From Petrosia ficiformis (Eukaryota > Porifera > Demospongiae > Haplosclerida > Petrosiidae): a stretch of 64,000 nt of DNA. The notes under the pieces were generated by a model. It was not told where the DNA came from. It saw only the letters and a list, made by a program, of their open reading frames with translations, and made no database searches. Of this stretch, positions 25,101 through 36,600 are shown piece after piece (position 1 is the stretch's first letter; each line of letters opens with the position of its first letter). The stretch lies in the NCBI GenBank assembly GCA_947044365.1, contig OX345636.1, positions 23,221,466 to 23,285,465 of the forward strand, in the 5' to 3' direction. Both the position numbers and the translations under genes were made by a program.

Positions 25101-28100
25101 ACTGCAAAATGTCACTTATGCCATGACGTTAGCTGATATCTGGTTAGGAATACCACAGGTATAACATCAACAATGAAATACAATGTATAGGATATGTTGT
25201 AGCCTCAGGGACTTCTGAGGCTTCATGAAAGCACTATGATTTCCCATGAGGTCTTTTAGCACTAGCAGGAGGGGTATATACTTACACCACTATAAAGCAA
25301 AATACAAAGAGCTGTACTTATGTAGGGTTATATGGAAGTGGTTTGTTTAATTTTAGGTCCCACCTAACCTTGTTTGCATGCTTTCTGGGTTTTGACATCC
25401 CTACATTTTCTTTCATTTTTATTGGAAATGTTTTTATCATTCTTCAATAATAAGTGATCACTTATTAGTAAGTAAATTAATGATTGCTATTCAGTTCTGA
25501 TAGATGTTAACTCCATGCATTACATAAAGGTACGTATGTATATACATGTACTTTTGATCAGTAGTCATGCATTCACAAGTTGTTGAGTATAGGACAGTCA
25601 TCCATTTTGGAAGGCCCATCAACATCTCACTTGAGATTCAGAAGTACAGGAATCTGTCACATATCTTTATGTGGAGAGATGTTCTTTAGAGACGTTCTTT
25701 ATAAGTTTTCCATGCTTTCTGTTTTTCGCTACGTCTAACGGTCTGAGCAATTATTCCTGGTGGCTGCAATATACTTGAAACTTCCTTATCCTGTTGCCTT
25801 TTATATACACGAACACCATTGCTTCCATGTCCAGTTTGTCTCATTATAAGCTGTTCAGTAGAATATGGTGTAATCTGAGCAAGATATTCAGAGAGGAGAA
25901 ACACCACACAGCACATTCACAGCTTAGGCTGACTGTATTTACACAAATCCTTGTTACGATGAGTCTTACTACATTCCAGAACACCTTGAATGAATATATG
26001 TTTAATGCTCATCAGATACAAGTGAATACTGTTCCACTTCTAGATTTCCATGATTATCGTCTCCCCTCAAACCAAAGTACTTACAATTATACCAGAAGAC
26101 TGAATTCAGATACTGTCTGTAGTTTCTATGCTAAACATTCATTTTCCCCACCAGAGGTGGAAATAAGACTATAAATTTGCAAGGACAACACGTCTAAACA
26201 AAGGGATTTTTGATCAGATGCCTTTCAAATTTTGGTCTGACTGCAACTTATAGAGCAAAGCTAACTATATTAATTACTCCAGCCACATGATAAAATCAAC
26301 CAATCAGATTTTAAAATTGAATTGTGGGGCAAGTGTATTGGCAAATGCTACAGATTGTTTACTATTCCTGTGAGAGCATTCCTTTAAATTTCACTCTTTT
26401 TTTGTCATACTTATTTTTTGCAAGGACAAAATGTCCAAGCAAATTGAGATTTGCTCAGACAAACAGGCTAAATCGTCAGCTATTGTCTCATGTCCGACAT
26501 GTTATTTCCACCTCTGTCCACAAAATGTCTTCTTTTTCACTTGTAAGTGGTTGTGCTTCCTTTGTCTTTGCTCCTACACCAGAAGTAGTGAGCTGCTTCA
26601 TTATACCATCATAAGTACCTGCCATGGTTGAGGAAAGTCAAGATTCTTTGGGTGAAGAATCCCCATCTCTTGTCTTCCTTTCCTTTATGTATTGCTGTAA
26701 TGTTGCTGTTAAATTATTTATCACATTTGTTCACTATTAAGAGGTCTCTCAAATCTATCCTCTGCTATAATAGCGACTTTCAAAATCTACTAGCAAAAAA
26801 CAAACTCTATATATACTATAACTCTCTCTAGACTCCACACAACTAGATCTGTACTGAGTAACCTAGCACCTAACTACCTAAATCTGCACACAAGGCGGTG
26901 TTCCTTAGCAACGGTGTGCATAACGATTAATTTGATTGGTTGGCTTTATTGCAACACTCACAGGGAACTCTGACTTGTTATATTCCACAAATTCTATGAT
27001 CTAATTGATCAGAATAGTGTTACTATAGTTTAACATTGGTTGTAGTACTGCAGTTTTTATATTGACCACACTGTCACATTACATTTAGTACTCCTATTAT
27101 ACATATGTAACGATGAGGTACAGTGACCTTTAACTTAAAACAATGTCCTTAATTATGTCAGCACAGTTTTTTTTGTTGTAATTTTGTCTATTTTCATATC
27201 AGGAAGGCAGAGCTCCTGAAAGCATTCTAAATAGGGTGGTGATAGGCAGTATGGTGATATAAGGGGATAAGTGCTGAACCCTAGTGTCTTTTTATGAACA
27301 GTTTGGTTGTATACAGATAGAAAGCCTAGTTTTATTTTCAATCTGAACTAAAAACATATCAATAGAAAATGATTTAAGAACAGTTTTTTGGTACTTCATG
27401 TTTAGAGCTCAAAGAGAAATATCGTCATGCTATGAAAATAATAGTTATTATGTTTAACAATAATTAATATCAATTTTATAAGTGACGTTTTAATTTTAAT
27501 AGCTGATATAATTATGTTCATTGTACAGGAAATTACCTTAATGTCACCTCTGTGTGATATGCCATTTCTTCGAGTTTACTATTGAAAATGATACCATTTT
27601 GATGTTTATTTGTAACAAATATAGTACATTAAACAATGCTGAACTTGTGTATTTCCATCAATAATAGGTTCATACACTTTTTTTTCCATAGCTTCTAGAT
27701 CCAGAAGACATGGTAAATCCTCTTGTGGATGAGTCAAGTATGATGACATACCTCTCTCAATTTCCAAAGGCGAAACTTAAAAAAGGAGGACCCATTGGAC
27801 CAGAAAAGGACATTAAAAATATCACTGTCAGTGGTTTGGGTATAACAGGAGTTGGAGCAAGAGTGGGAAAACCAGCCAACATTATAGTCGATTGTTATGA
27901 CTCTGAGATTACTCGTGTTACTGCAAAAGTTCAAACACCATCAGGCGATTCTTGGAATATTGAATTTGAGCCAAAATTTAAATCAAAAGTTTATGAGGGT
28001 ACTTATATACCAGTGGAGCCTGGTTATTATGTAGTAAAGGTTATGTTTGATAATGAAGCAATTCCAGAAAACCTCTACCGAGTACTGATTGGTAATCCAG

Positions 28101-29275
28101 ATGGAGTATGTTTAGATGGTGAGGGGCTTCAATATGCTTTTGTTAATAATGACAATGTCATTGATGTCTACACAGAGAAAGCAGGACTAGGAGAAGTAAC
28201 AGCTGAGTTCGCGGGACCTAATGGATTTCCTCCGGTTAAACAGAATTTAATTAAATTAGACGGAAACCATGTCAAGGTACATTACTCTCCAAGACATGTA
28301 GGTATGTACAGAGTAAATGTGTTTTTCAATGATTTTCCTGTGGAAGATAAACCTCGTGAAATTTCTGCAATTGATCTCCATAAGATAGTCATAACTGGAC
28401 CTGGTATGCAGTCTATCCCTGCTAAGGCAGAAACATTTTTTGATGTGGATGTACAACAAGCAGGGCATGCTGATTTAGATGTTTCTATTACAGACCCTAT
28501 AGGCAAAGATATACTAATAAAAGTAATTTCACTGGCAGAGAATTCATATAGAATTAAATACACTCCTCAAGAGCAGGGTAATCATGTCATCAATATCAAA
28601 TATGGAGGAAAAGTTCTAAAATATTCTCCTTACATCATCAATGTTGGCAATCCAGTCAATGTTAATAGCCTAACAAATGATAAAGCCAAACTTGAATTTG
28701 ATACTACAAAGGCAATGCCTGGTGTATCCAGCGAACATTTATCAGATGTCAAATGTGAAGAGAATGGAAAATTCAACATCAGCTATGTACCTCATATTCC
28801 TGGAGTATATAATGATAAGGTAGTTTCAGAAACTCCTTTGGAAATGACAAGTGGTCAAGGTTATGCTCAATGTAGTATTAAAATTGAAAATCATATTGTT
28901 GATACTAGATCTCCAATTGATCGACTACCTTCAACATATTTAAATAACAAAAAACTGACACTTGCTTTTGTTGGCATCGATAATGTCATTAATGTGTATG
29001 CAGATCGAACAATAAGAAATGCAAAGGTTGAATTCACTGGACCTCTTTTATCTCATTCTGTCAAATATAGTGTGATTAAGTTAGGTATTAACCATATCCA
29101 AATACATTATACTCCAAGAAATGCCGGTATGTATAAAGCAGATATTTTACTCAATGATTTTCCTGTAAAGCACAAACCTTGTGAAATTCTTGCCATCCAC
29201 AACAAGGTTACACGACAGTTTGATAGTACTACAAAAAGAAATGATCTATATTATTTTCATCTGCTATATTTTTAA
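22103..29275 (+). CDS. Short filamin-like actin-binding protein
   Basis: Four exons join in phase: 22103-22352, 23357-23517, 24970-25158 and 27692-29275, about 727 residues. Exons 1-2 form the first calponin-homology domain (FIRWINKHLKVQ, DFEDGVLLIVLLEVL, NVKLILTLVWRLILHYEIDM). Exon 3 to the start of exon 4 forms the second (DWNDGTAVAALVDACAPGLC, WLGIPQ, DPEDMVNPLVDE, MMTYLSQFPKAKLK). This is the actin-binding module typical of filamins. Exon 4 continues with about five filamin Ig-like repeats (GLGITGVGARVGKPA, then EGTYIPVEPGYYVVKVMF, YRIKYTPQEQGNH, HYTPRNAGMYKADIL). Repeat 4 is irregular. Vertebrate filamins have about 24 repeats and a dimerising last repeat, so this is either a short paralogue or a truncated gene. 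The final residues (FDSTTKRNDLYYF) do not look like filamin and may be intron read-through. Introns 2 and 3 are loaded with mobile elements. Confidence 0.82.
23838..23972 (+). mobile_element. Dispersed repeat family A, degenerate copy
   Basis: TATGACCTGCAGGACCATTC, CTATGATTGCCTTCCCAC and GCTTGGTCAATTAATGTGCA correspond to the start and core of family A but are shortened and mutated. It lies in intron 2 of the filamin-like gene. Confidence 0.6.
24420..24838. mobile_element. MITE with ~60-base inverted ends (CACTGTAAAAA type)
   Basis: The first ~60 bases (CACTGTAAAAATTAAATCGT, ending TTAGTACAGTTGCAAG) recur inverted at 24783-24838 (CTTGCAACTGTACTAA to TTTTTACTGA). There is no ORF. It lies in filamin-like intron 2. 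A second element with similar ends is at 57820-58418. Confidence 0.7.
25690..26720 (-). pseudogene. Crypton-type tyrosine recombinase (DUF3504-like), decayed
   Basis: Read on the minus strand, pieces of one protein appear in order. They are LQQYIKERKTRDGDS (near 26690), IMKQLTTSGVGAKTKEAQPL plus SEKEDILW (26480-26630), LRGDDNHGNLEVEQYSL (near 26050), VFLLSEYLAQITPYST (near 25880) and IMRQTGHGSNGVRVYKRQ (near 25810). The GxGxKxKxAxP, GLRG.D and TGH.S..GVR.YKR signatures are those of the Crypton-derived tyrosine-recombinase domain found in KIAA1958/QRICH1-like proteins. Many stops and shifts separate the pieces. It sits in intron 3 of the filamin-like gene, opposite to its direction. Confidence 0.72.
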
Positions 29276-29724
29276 GTTAATGTAATTCTATAGTATCATA
29301 TATGATTATTTTTTAAAAATTGTGTTTTAAATTACAAAGTTTTGGATCTGGTGGGAATTCCATCACGATCAATTCTATATACTTTTTGAAACTTTCACAT
29401 GATGCCTATATATATATATATATAATTATATTATTATTATTATTTCTATAGCTAGTATAGATCAACTGCTGAACTACTCCCGGCATCTTTCTGGCATGGC
29501 CAATATGGTGCCACTACCATTTGCCTACTACAGTTGTTTTAGGCCCAGCGTGATTTATCAGAGTAACAAAAAATCCTTAAGAAATTCTATCCTCTCCAGG
29601 ATACAACTAACCAGTTACTTTTATGCAGGGAATACCAGTTTACTAGTGCTAATGTATTTTAAGATAAGACTCACTCATGTATTTAATCATGCATTATGCC
29701 AGAAATCTTAAATGTAAGAGCATC
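29276..29724. other. Intergenic, simple repeats only
   Basis: Contains a TA run near 29409-29426 followed by an ATT run. No gene seen. Confidence 0.4.
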
Positions 29725-30962
29725 CATGTATATTAAAACCAAAAAAGCACCGAAATAATGTTTGGGATGGTACTTTAATAATAGAATTCAACTGACTACA
29801 TTGATCACAACAATTAACCCAACATAACTTAAGAATAAAACAAAAACAAAGAATTAATATATACATGAGTATTTTAATATTAATCCAGCAATCGTATTTT
29901 GGTACAATATGTTTTTTGATATCTCTAGCTACATGTTCTTTCTTTACTGTGTGTTTCTAATACTTTATATGTTAGGGTATATAAAAAGATTATAATAATT
30001 ATTTTGTACCCTCTCTGATGAAAAAAATATCTTCATGGACCTTACTTTTTATAACCAAGAATAAGTCTCTAATTTACTGTTTATATAGCACTATCATTTC
30101 AAAGGTGGAATCGTAAAAGTACATTTTGCAGTCAATTTCAGTATATAGCTCAATTCAATTTGAAGTCATCATCACATAACCAATCAAATTGCATTGGCTC
30201 CACAGAAACTCCTGAATTCTATTAGTTACCCCAAAATTTTCTTCCTTTTGCGATATGTCAGACATAGTCAGTCATAGCCTGATCCTTGTTATATAAATGT
30301 TGTTTTTATGTACTATGTATATGAAATTTAACTGAGGACATTTGGATTTAGTTCTGTTTTCTGAATTTGAAATTTTAAATATACTGGGAGATGGTTCTTC
30401 ATTAAACCGTGAATAATATTCTGATAACAACTGTTCATGAATGTACATTCATTGACATCTAAACAACAAAGTGTTTTTGTTTCAGCAAGAATAGAAACTA
30501 AAATCAGTGAAGTCGTATGATCACTAGTGTTTTGTACGAATAACAACTTTTTAATAGTAAATGCAAGGATTCCTCACTTACCTTTACATCTGATAGAGTT
30601 AATTCAGAAATATTCTGTGCACTAATGATTTAGGAAAACAGAATAGCACTCAAGCGAGATGACACTAATGACTTTATCACTGCAACCTTTTTTAAGTTTC
30701 TGGTGAATCTTGAATGCATTGATATTATATCCTCAGTTGATGCTCTTCAGTGGTCCGATTCCTCCAGCAGAGCTCCCAACCTGAGCTTTGTATGGCTGTA
30801 TTTGAATATCTGAATCAAATACAAATTCATAGCAACGTTTTATGGCTACCTTTTGACACATAGCTATTTCACATTGTGCTTCATATAATTGTGCATTCAA
30901 GTGTGATAAGTGAATTAACTATTTCCTTATCATTGCAGATAATACTACATGACGGTCTAGAT
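29725..30962 (-). pseudogene. 3' fragment of the NLR gene, segmental duplicate
   Basis: Collinear with 37575-39010, the 3' flank and last third of the NLR coding exon, in the same orientation. Recognisable pieces include VSILAETKTLCCLDVNECTF and IQKTELNPNVLS, both near-identical to the NLR C-terminus. Small deletions (for example loss of the residues before QILVSILAE) break the frame. Homology stops at GACGGTCTAGA (about 30952-30962). The NACHT core is absent. Confidence 0.8.
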
Positions 30963-31824
30963 TGATATTACCGAAATCTGTCCATGCAAGTGAAAATAGT
31001 GATGTATATAAATATTACTTTTGTCAATCACGACTAATAAAAATGAAGGATATTTCTGAGAAGTTCTAAAAAAATTAACCTTTGTAATTACGTATTTATA
31101 AGTTATAATGTCAGTTATAATGTCAGTTATATGTTTTTGCATGTCATACAATACCTCTAAAGAGACATGAAGGTCAGCAAACTATGTCCTTTTCATTACC
31201 AATATTATCATTAAAATAGAAGTGTAAATAGTGTAAAAACTGAAAAATAGGGGCATTCTATAACTGTAGGGGTGAGGAAGCCCCCTAAAGTAGCCTAGAC
31301 ATGATGATATGTAATATCTGATTGGCTGTACATACATGCACACACACACACACACAATTGTGCCTTTAATAATAAATACCCACCCCTAAGTCTGAATACT
31401 TAACCACAAGCTTACACAAGGGAAACATGTGCAGCTACACAAGAAAATGGAAAGGTGAGTTTCAAATCCAATATAATCCAATAATGTAGAGAATAGATTG
31501 ATACCCTATAGTACACCCCCTCTAGCTCTAATCACTATTTCATTGTTAATATTACAATTTGATGACTTGGTACACAGGATAACAAATAAAATATAAATTT
31601 AAAATAAGCCAAAGCCATAAATGGAAAACAACAAGAAGAAAAAAATGAAATATAAAAAATATATAAATTTAATTTAAAAAAAATTAAATAAATAAATAAA
31701 ATAAAAAATTGGATAGAGTGGGGAGGGTTGGAATCCCACAAAGATATCTTTAACCCCCGTTTCTGGTTTTCAAGACCAGACTATCCGCAATAACTAGTCC
31801 AGTGTTACCAAAACATCAACACAT

Positions 31825-31862
<38 letters not shown>

Positions 31863-32419
31863 GAACGTTTAGATAAAGTAAAACACATAATGAGGGAAGA
31901 GATATAGCTGTGGTACTGATGACCCATGATAGTCAATTTGGTCACCAGAATCCCAATCTCAGCTGCTAAGCCAACATTTACCAATTGAAGAGCATATTAA
32001 TGTAGTATTTTGGTTTAATAAAGTCCAACCAATGATGGGGTGTTGGAAGTAAGAACTGGTGGTCTGATACTCTTATAACAGATCCATCATCCAGTAGACA
32101 GAAACAGGTCTGTCTACAGTGTTTATTGGTTGGTCGGAGAGTTGGCAAGTACATTAAGGCTACCTCTGTAACCACTTTCTTCACAAACAATGGGCACACC
32201 CACAACACACACATACACACACGCACAAACACACACACACACACGCACGCACACACGGACGGACGTTCATGCACACATATAGGACCGCACTAACTGTCAC
32301 TTGGACAAGTAACCCAGATGTGACTCTTCCTTCCACTTCACTCTTTAGTAGTAATGATAATGATGTTCATAACAGTGTTCTAAGTTCACTAGTCTTTTTC
32401 CATCCTTTTACCACAAACT
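30963..32419. other. No gene; microsatellites
   Basis: Contains CA runs (31339-31357 and 32205-32262), A-rich sequence at 31640-31710 and a TA run at 31831-31858. 32300-32420 may be the juxtamembrane end of the kinase gene that follows. Nothing else coding is supported. Confidence 0.45.
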
Positions 32420-33302
32420 AAAGGTGGTGATGAACAATCTTTAACCATTACTATAACTATATTAACAGTTATCATTACAATACTATTATGTTTGCTTATA
32501 AGTTTGTTAATCAGACTAAAATGTTGGAGAAATAGAGTTAAGTCAAGGTAAGCATTAAGACCAGTCATTTGTGCCTATAGAAAATGAAATATGTACTGTA
32601 TAATGATTTTAATCATTTTACTTAGACATGTTGAAACGAGCTCATCTAATCAAAATGGTATAAAACTGTTGTTGAATATATCTCTAGTATAACCTTTCCT
32701 ATACATGTTTGTCATCATTAACCAAAATATCGTTCAAAGAAACATTTTTATTGCCAAATGTTTTGTTAGCTATCCAGTCACCTCTCATCAGGATTAATTT
32801 CTTGTTACAGGTGAATTTGGTATTGTATATCGTGGTCTTCTCACACATGAATCAGACCTCAACAGCATGCCACAAGCAGTAGCTGTTAAAACACTCAAAG
32901 GTTTGTCTAAATTCAACCATGAATGATGTGCATTAAGACAAGTAATTTTAATTTTTTTCACTCATATATACATACACAGGAGCATTTACCAAATCTGATA
33001 TGAATAGTATTTTACTAGAGAGTGTAAAGATGAAATATCTTGGAAATGCTCCTTACATTCTAACACCTTCGATGAGTGAAGGCAGTCTTCTATCTTATCT
33101 AAAGAGGGAGAGACCTAACCTGACTGTGTCTGAGAATGTAGAGGAAGACATTATCTTGAATACAAGAAAGCAGCTACTCTCCATGTGTCTACGAATAGCT
33201 AATGCGCATGACGTATCTAGCAGAGAAACAATTTGTGCACAGAGGTCTTGCAACAAGAAACTGCATGTATGATAGATATATAATTCCAATTATATATATA
33301 TA

Positions 33303-33356
<54 letters not shown>

Positions 33357-33921
33357 TACATGTACAAAATATAATGTATTTTGTTCTAATAGGATTTCGA
33401 ATAATAAAGGTGGCAGATTTTGGACTAGCTGAAGATACATGTGTATCTACTTCACTCACTACTATCGACAAGCCTCTTCTATAAAACTACCAAAAAAATG
33501 GATGTCATTGGAGAGTATTAATGATGAGTTCTTAAACAGATGTGGTTGGTGAATCATTTTAACAATGATCAAGTTAAATATACCATTTCTCTTTCTAGTA
33601 GTCATATGGATTAGTATGTCGGGAAATATTCAGCCTGGGTATAATGCCATATCCTACACTCAGTCCAAAGGAAGTCGTCGAACTTCTTTCTACTAGAGAA
33701 AGACTCAACAAGCCAAGTAATTCTGTATGTTCTCAGGAAATGTTAGTTTAGCTATTATATGAATGATGATTCTATCATACACACAATTCTTTTCTCAGTT
33801 ACTCTATAAGGACATCGTGTTGGTATCAGAATCCTGATGAAAGACCTTGCTTTTGAGAAGTAGTTGAGATGTTGAACCATGTTCTGGTGTCGTTAGCTGA
33901 ATACATGGATTTATGTCTATA
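32420..33921 (+). pseudogene. Receptor tyrosine kinase, degenerate
   Basis: 32437-32546 encodes a transmembrane helix (TVIITILLCLLISLLIRL) and basic stop-transfer residues. Kinase exons follow. About 32812-32900 gives GEFGIVYRG and AVAVKTLK (glycine loop and ATP-binding lysine). About 32982-33271 gives ILTPSMSEGSLLSYLKRERP. 33394-33540 gives IKVADFGLAED (DFG intact) and, in another frame, YYRQASSIKLP and KWMSLESIND. About 33600-33725 gives SYGLV and KEVVELLST; 33800-33890 gives NPDERPCF and EVVEMLNHVL. Lesions: a deletion between ESVKMK and LGNAPY, a one-base shift before MTYLAEKQFVHRG, HRD changed to HRG, another shift in the activation loop, and a TGA after PCF. It would have no catalytic aspartate even if the frames were repaired. 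Confidence 0.85.
33290..33352. repeat. TA microsatellite
   Basis: Long (TA)n run within an intron of the kinase pseudogene. Confidence 0.9.
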
Positions 33922-34500
33922 ATGTTAATGTGTGATGCTTCCTGTTAATTAAAATCTATACATATATAATTACAATCTTTCTTTTGTGTTCAAGTAGTTA
34001 ATATGTTCATTTGCTCTATTTGGTTTATGAATGGGATTTTTTGACATTCATTTTTGAGATTGTAAAATTTCTCAAATGTCAAATTCGGGCATAATTATAT
34101 CGCGCTGCGCCTCGCCGCATGCGCAATCAACATGCATGCTGGGACAGGTTGACCAGTGCATGCGCTGCATATGCGAAACGCCTACGCATTCCCTGTGCAC
34201 TCCGTCGCCCCACCCTGCTTTTCAATGGTTTCCAGTTCGTAAAAAGAATAAGTATGATTATAATTATATTAAAAACTTGTTAGATAATTATTTTATTGCT
34301 GTAGATACTAGTCTTGGGCAGTGGCGTAACTGAGTGTTTAGTGATGGCAGGGCCAAAAAACTGATAGTTATAAATAAAAAAGTTTTTGATGGGGCGTGTT
34401 CACACACATGATCACTTGTTATGTGAACGTGATGTAATGTATAGAGGTTATGCACAAATGCATAAATGCATAGCAACCGTGAATGCGTCGCTAAGGCGCC

Positions 34501-34920
34501 ATGTTGAGTGGCAAAAAGAAGAGTTGTTGTGCTATCGGTTGCTGTAATCCCTCCAAAAAAGGTTCCACAGTGAGTTTTTATCGGTTTCCTGTAAACTCGG
34601 AACGTAGAGCAAGGTGGATATCAGCTATTAACCGGAAAAACTGGAAACCTAGTGAGTATTCTTGGCTGTGCAGTGATCACTTTGCTGGTGGAAGGAAGTG
34701 TGATGATGTCCTTTCTCTAGTCTCGCGTAGCCAGCCCCTCCCACTCTAACGAAGAGTGGGAGGGGCTGGCTACGCGAGACTATCCTTTCTCCTGCTTATA
34801 TTCCTACTATATTTAGTTTCATTAGTTCTCCAGCTAAAAGAAAATTGAGTGTGGATTTAATCAGGTATGACAGGAGTACAATTAGGAGAAAAGCATGTGC
34901 TATGATTAGTGATCTTGACT
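34501..34920 (+). pseudogene. THAP zinc-finger protein, split by a hairpin insertion
   Basis: The ATG at 34501 opens a THAP DNA-binding domain of the C2CH type: CCAIGCCN, FYRFPVNSERRARW, then WLCSDHF. THAP domains occur in P-element-like and Kolobok transposases and in many host regulators. After KCDDVL the frame runs into a 65-base perfect hairpin and ends at 34749. Beyond the hairpin the reading continues as SPAYIPTIFSF and SPAKRKLSVDLIR, the usual sequence following a THAP domain, showing that the insertion broke the gene. Confidence 0.8.
34718..34782. mobile_element. 65-base perfect hairpin insertion with 8-9 base target duplication
   Basis: TAGTCTCGCGTAGCCAGCCC opens a 30-base arm that is exactly complementary to 34753-34782 around a 5-base loop. 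TCCTTTCT(C) flanks both sides (34709-34717 and 34783-34791). The target is the THAP ORF. Confidence 0.9.
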
Positions 34921-35315
34921 GATGATGACTCAAGTGAACTCCATGTGAATCTCTTGAAAAGGGAACAAATACGGAAGTACAGACTGGAATAGAAAAGGCA
35001 ACAAATACTATTAATTATATCACAGATCAGCCATGGATGCGTGGAAAGAGTCATTGAGACAAAAATATACTTATCTATATAGGAGGAGTGCTACCATCAA
35101 TACCATCATGTGTGACTCATCATCTGAAAATAGTATGATAAATAAAGTAGTTACAATTTGTTGTGTACTATGTAATTGCTGCGATTCAATTGTACCATTT
35201 GAATAATATAATAGTTATAATAATCATACAATAATCATTATCAGGTAATTATTATGTTTCTCAATAATTATTATAATTATAGAAATTATTATTATTATTT
35301 TTTTATTATAACAAA

Positions 35316-35985
35316 CTATAGCTTTTTCAGTGATCTTTTTCTTTGCTTTCTTTTGGTGCTGTAGTTAGGACAATACCATTTTCCTTTTGGCACAGCTTTT
35401 AATTCGAGACAGTCGACACGAAACCATTGTATGTCGCAAGTGGAGTTGTCACACATAATCATTTCTCCAGACTCAGCACCTCTGCAAGAGCACCAACTGT
35501 CATCAGTTTTATTTTTATCTTGAGCAACATTACCATTGGGTTCAACTGCAACCCATGGATGCGATGGAGCTACAGACAACTTCTGAAAATGTTTGACATT
35601 TCCTGTTACAACACACACTATTTTACCTGTTATCTTAGCTGTCGAACGATAAAGTTGAACATCAGAAACCCATCCATCCACCACATACTTGTATGCTTCT
35701 AAACTCTTATAAGCCTTCAGTTGATCTTTGGTAAATATAGCTGCTAGGAGTAGTCACTAGATAGTTATAAATGTCAGGGTATTCAACACATGGCCATAGC
35801 CTTTCATCATGCTTGACACTGTCTCCCTTGTTAAATGCATACGGGTCCTCTATTCCTCCAAGCATCCCAGTCAATTTTGTGAGTATCTTCTCTTTGAAGT
35901 AGCTGGACATGCTTATCCACGCCTGCTTTTGCCACTCAATATGGCGCCCTAGCAACGCATTCACGGTTGCTATGCATTTACGCAT
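35316..35985 (-). pseudogene. SWIM/YqaJ-associated protein fragment with degenerate PHD finger
   Basis: From the right end of the TIR element: ILTKLTGMLGGIEDPYAF, RLWPCVEYPDIYNYLV, a one-base shift near 35700, VVDGWVSDVQLYRSTAKITG, LSVAPSHPWVAVEPNG, then a PHD finger (WCSCRGAESGEMIMCDN, WFRVDCLELK, GKWYCPN). This is the layout of large animal proteins that combine a SWIM finger or YqaJ nuclease with a PHD finger, often repeat-borne. The PHD finger has Arg where His is expected (WFH to WFR) and Tyr in place of the last Cys. The SWIM cysteines are missing, so the PHD part is joined directly after the pre-SWIM region. Confidence 0.6.
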
Positions 35986-36239
35986 TTGTGCATAACCTCT
36001 ATATAGTTTCTTTCATGATTCAGTTGTACAATGCACTGTTTACCAAGTCATGAACCACCAAAATTTGCATGATTCAACAATGTAACTGTAAACATGGACC
36101 ACAATTCTGTAATTAGGAGTTAAGTTCAGCTGCTTTTGAAGTCACAGGCAGTTTCAAAGATACGGGCTCTTCTTGGTCCCACACCGCCCAGATAAGGAGA
36201 TTTCACTGCTATTGCCTGGGTCACAGCCCAGGTTGGCCC

Positions 36240-36600
36240 TGTGCTAGCTACGCCTATGGGTTGTTGTATGTAAGTGGTTTAATTTTGTTGCTAAGGTACC
36301 ATCCAAATCTTGTTCGTTTTGGTTTTGATATCCTCATGTGTTTTTTTCATTCTTGAAATGTTAGCTAATTATTAATCTTTAATGAATAAATGACTGCTAA
36401 CATGAATATTAATAAAGATATTATGGGTGGATTTGTTTTGATCAATGAATAAATAGCTGCTAACATGAATATTATAAGTACCTAATAAGGATATTATGGG
36501 TGGATTTGTTTTGATCGATGAATAAATGGACTGCTATCATGAATATTAATGATCAAATAAATCCACCCATAATATCCTTATTAGATACTTATAATATATA
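36240..36600. repeat. Local direct and inverted repeats (GGATATTATGGGTGGATTTG)
   Basis: GGATATTATGGGTGGATTTG with adjacent GATGAATAAAT and CATGAATATTA occurs twice in direct orientation (about 36417 and 36488) and once inverted (about 36555-36580), making a stem. The first 130 bases resemble the hairpin family at 41896-42192. No gene. Confidence 0.6.

Larger units (their letters stand above)
34441..36004. mobile_element. TIR element carrying THAP and PHD-finger ORFs
   Basis: Ends of about 75 bases are inverted repeats: AGAGGTTATGCACAAATGC, then GCATAGCAACCGTGAATGCG, down to GAGTGGCAAAA (34443-34517), and its reverse complement at 35928-36002. The 1.56-kb interior has a THAP-domain ORF from the left end and, on the opposite strand from the right end, SWIM/PHD-type coding pieces. 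The THAP start codon lies inside the left terminal repeat; the equivalent position in the right repeat is ATA. No catalytic transposase core is recognisable. Confidence 0.75.

Noticed and set aside
25794..26174. 126-codon plus-strand ORF in filamin intron
   Set aside because: Antisense to the Crypton-type pseudogene, whose minus-strand reading shows clear family motifs.
31978..32274. ORF rich in Cys/Val next to the CA repeat
   Set aside because: Its Cys-Val run is translated (CA)n microsatellite; the remainder has no recognisable family or splice context.
33300..33352. Possible CRISPR-like array or origin
   Set aside because: It is a simple TA microsatellite without spacers. No CRISPR array was found anywhere.
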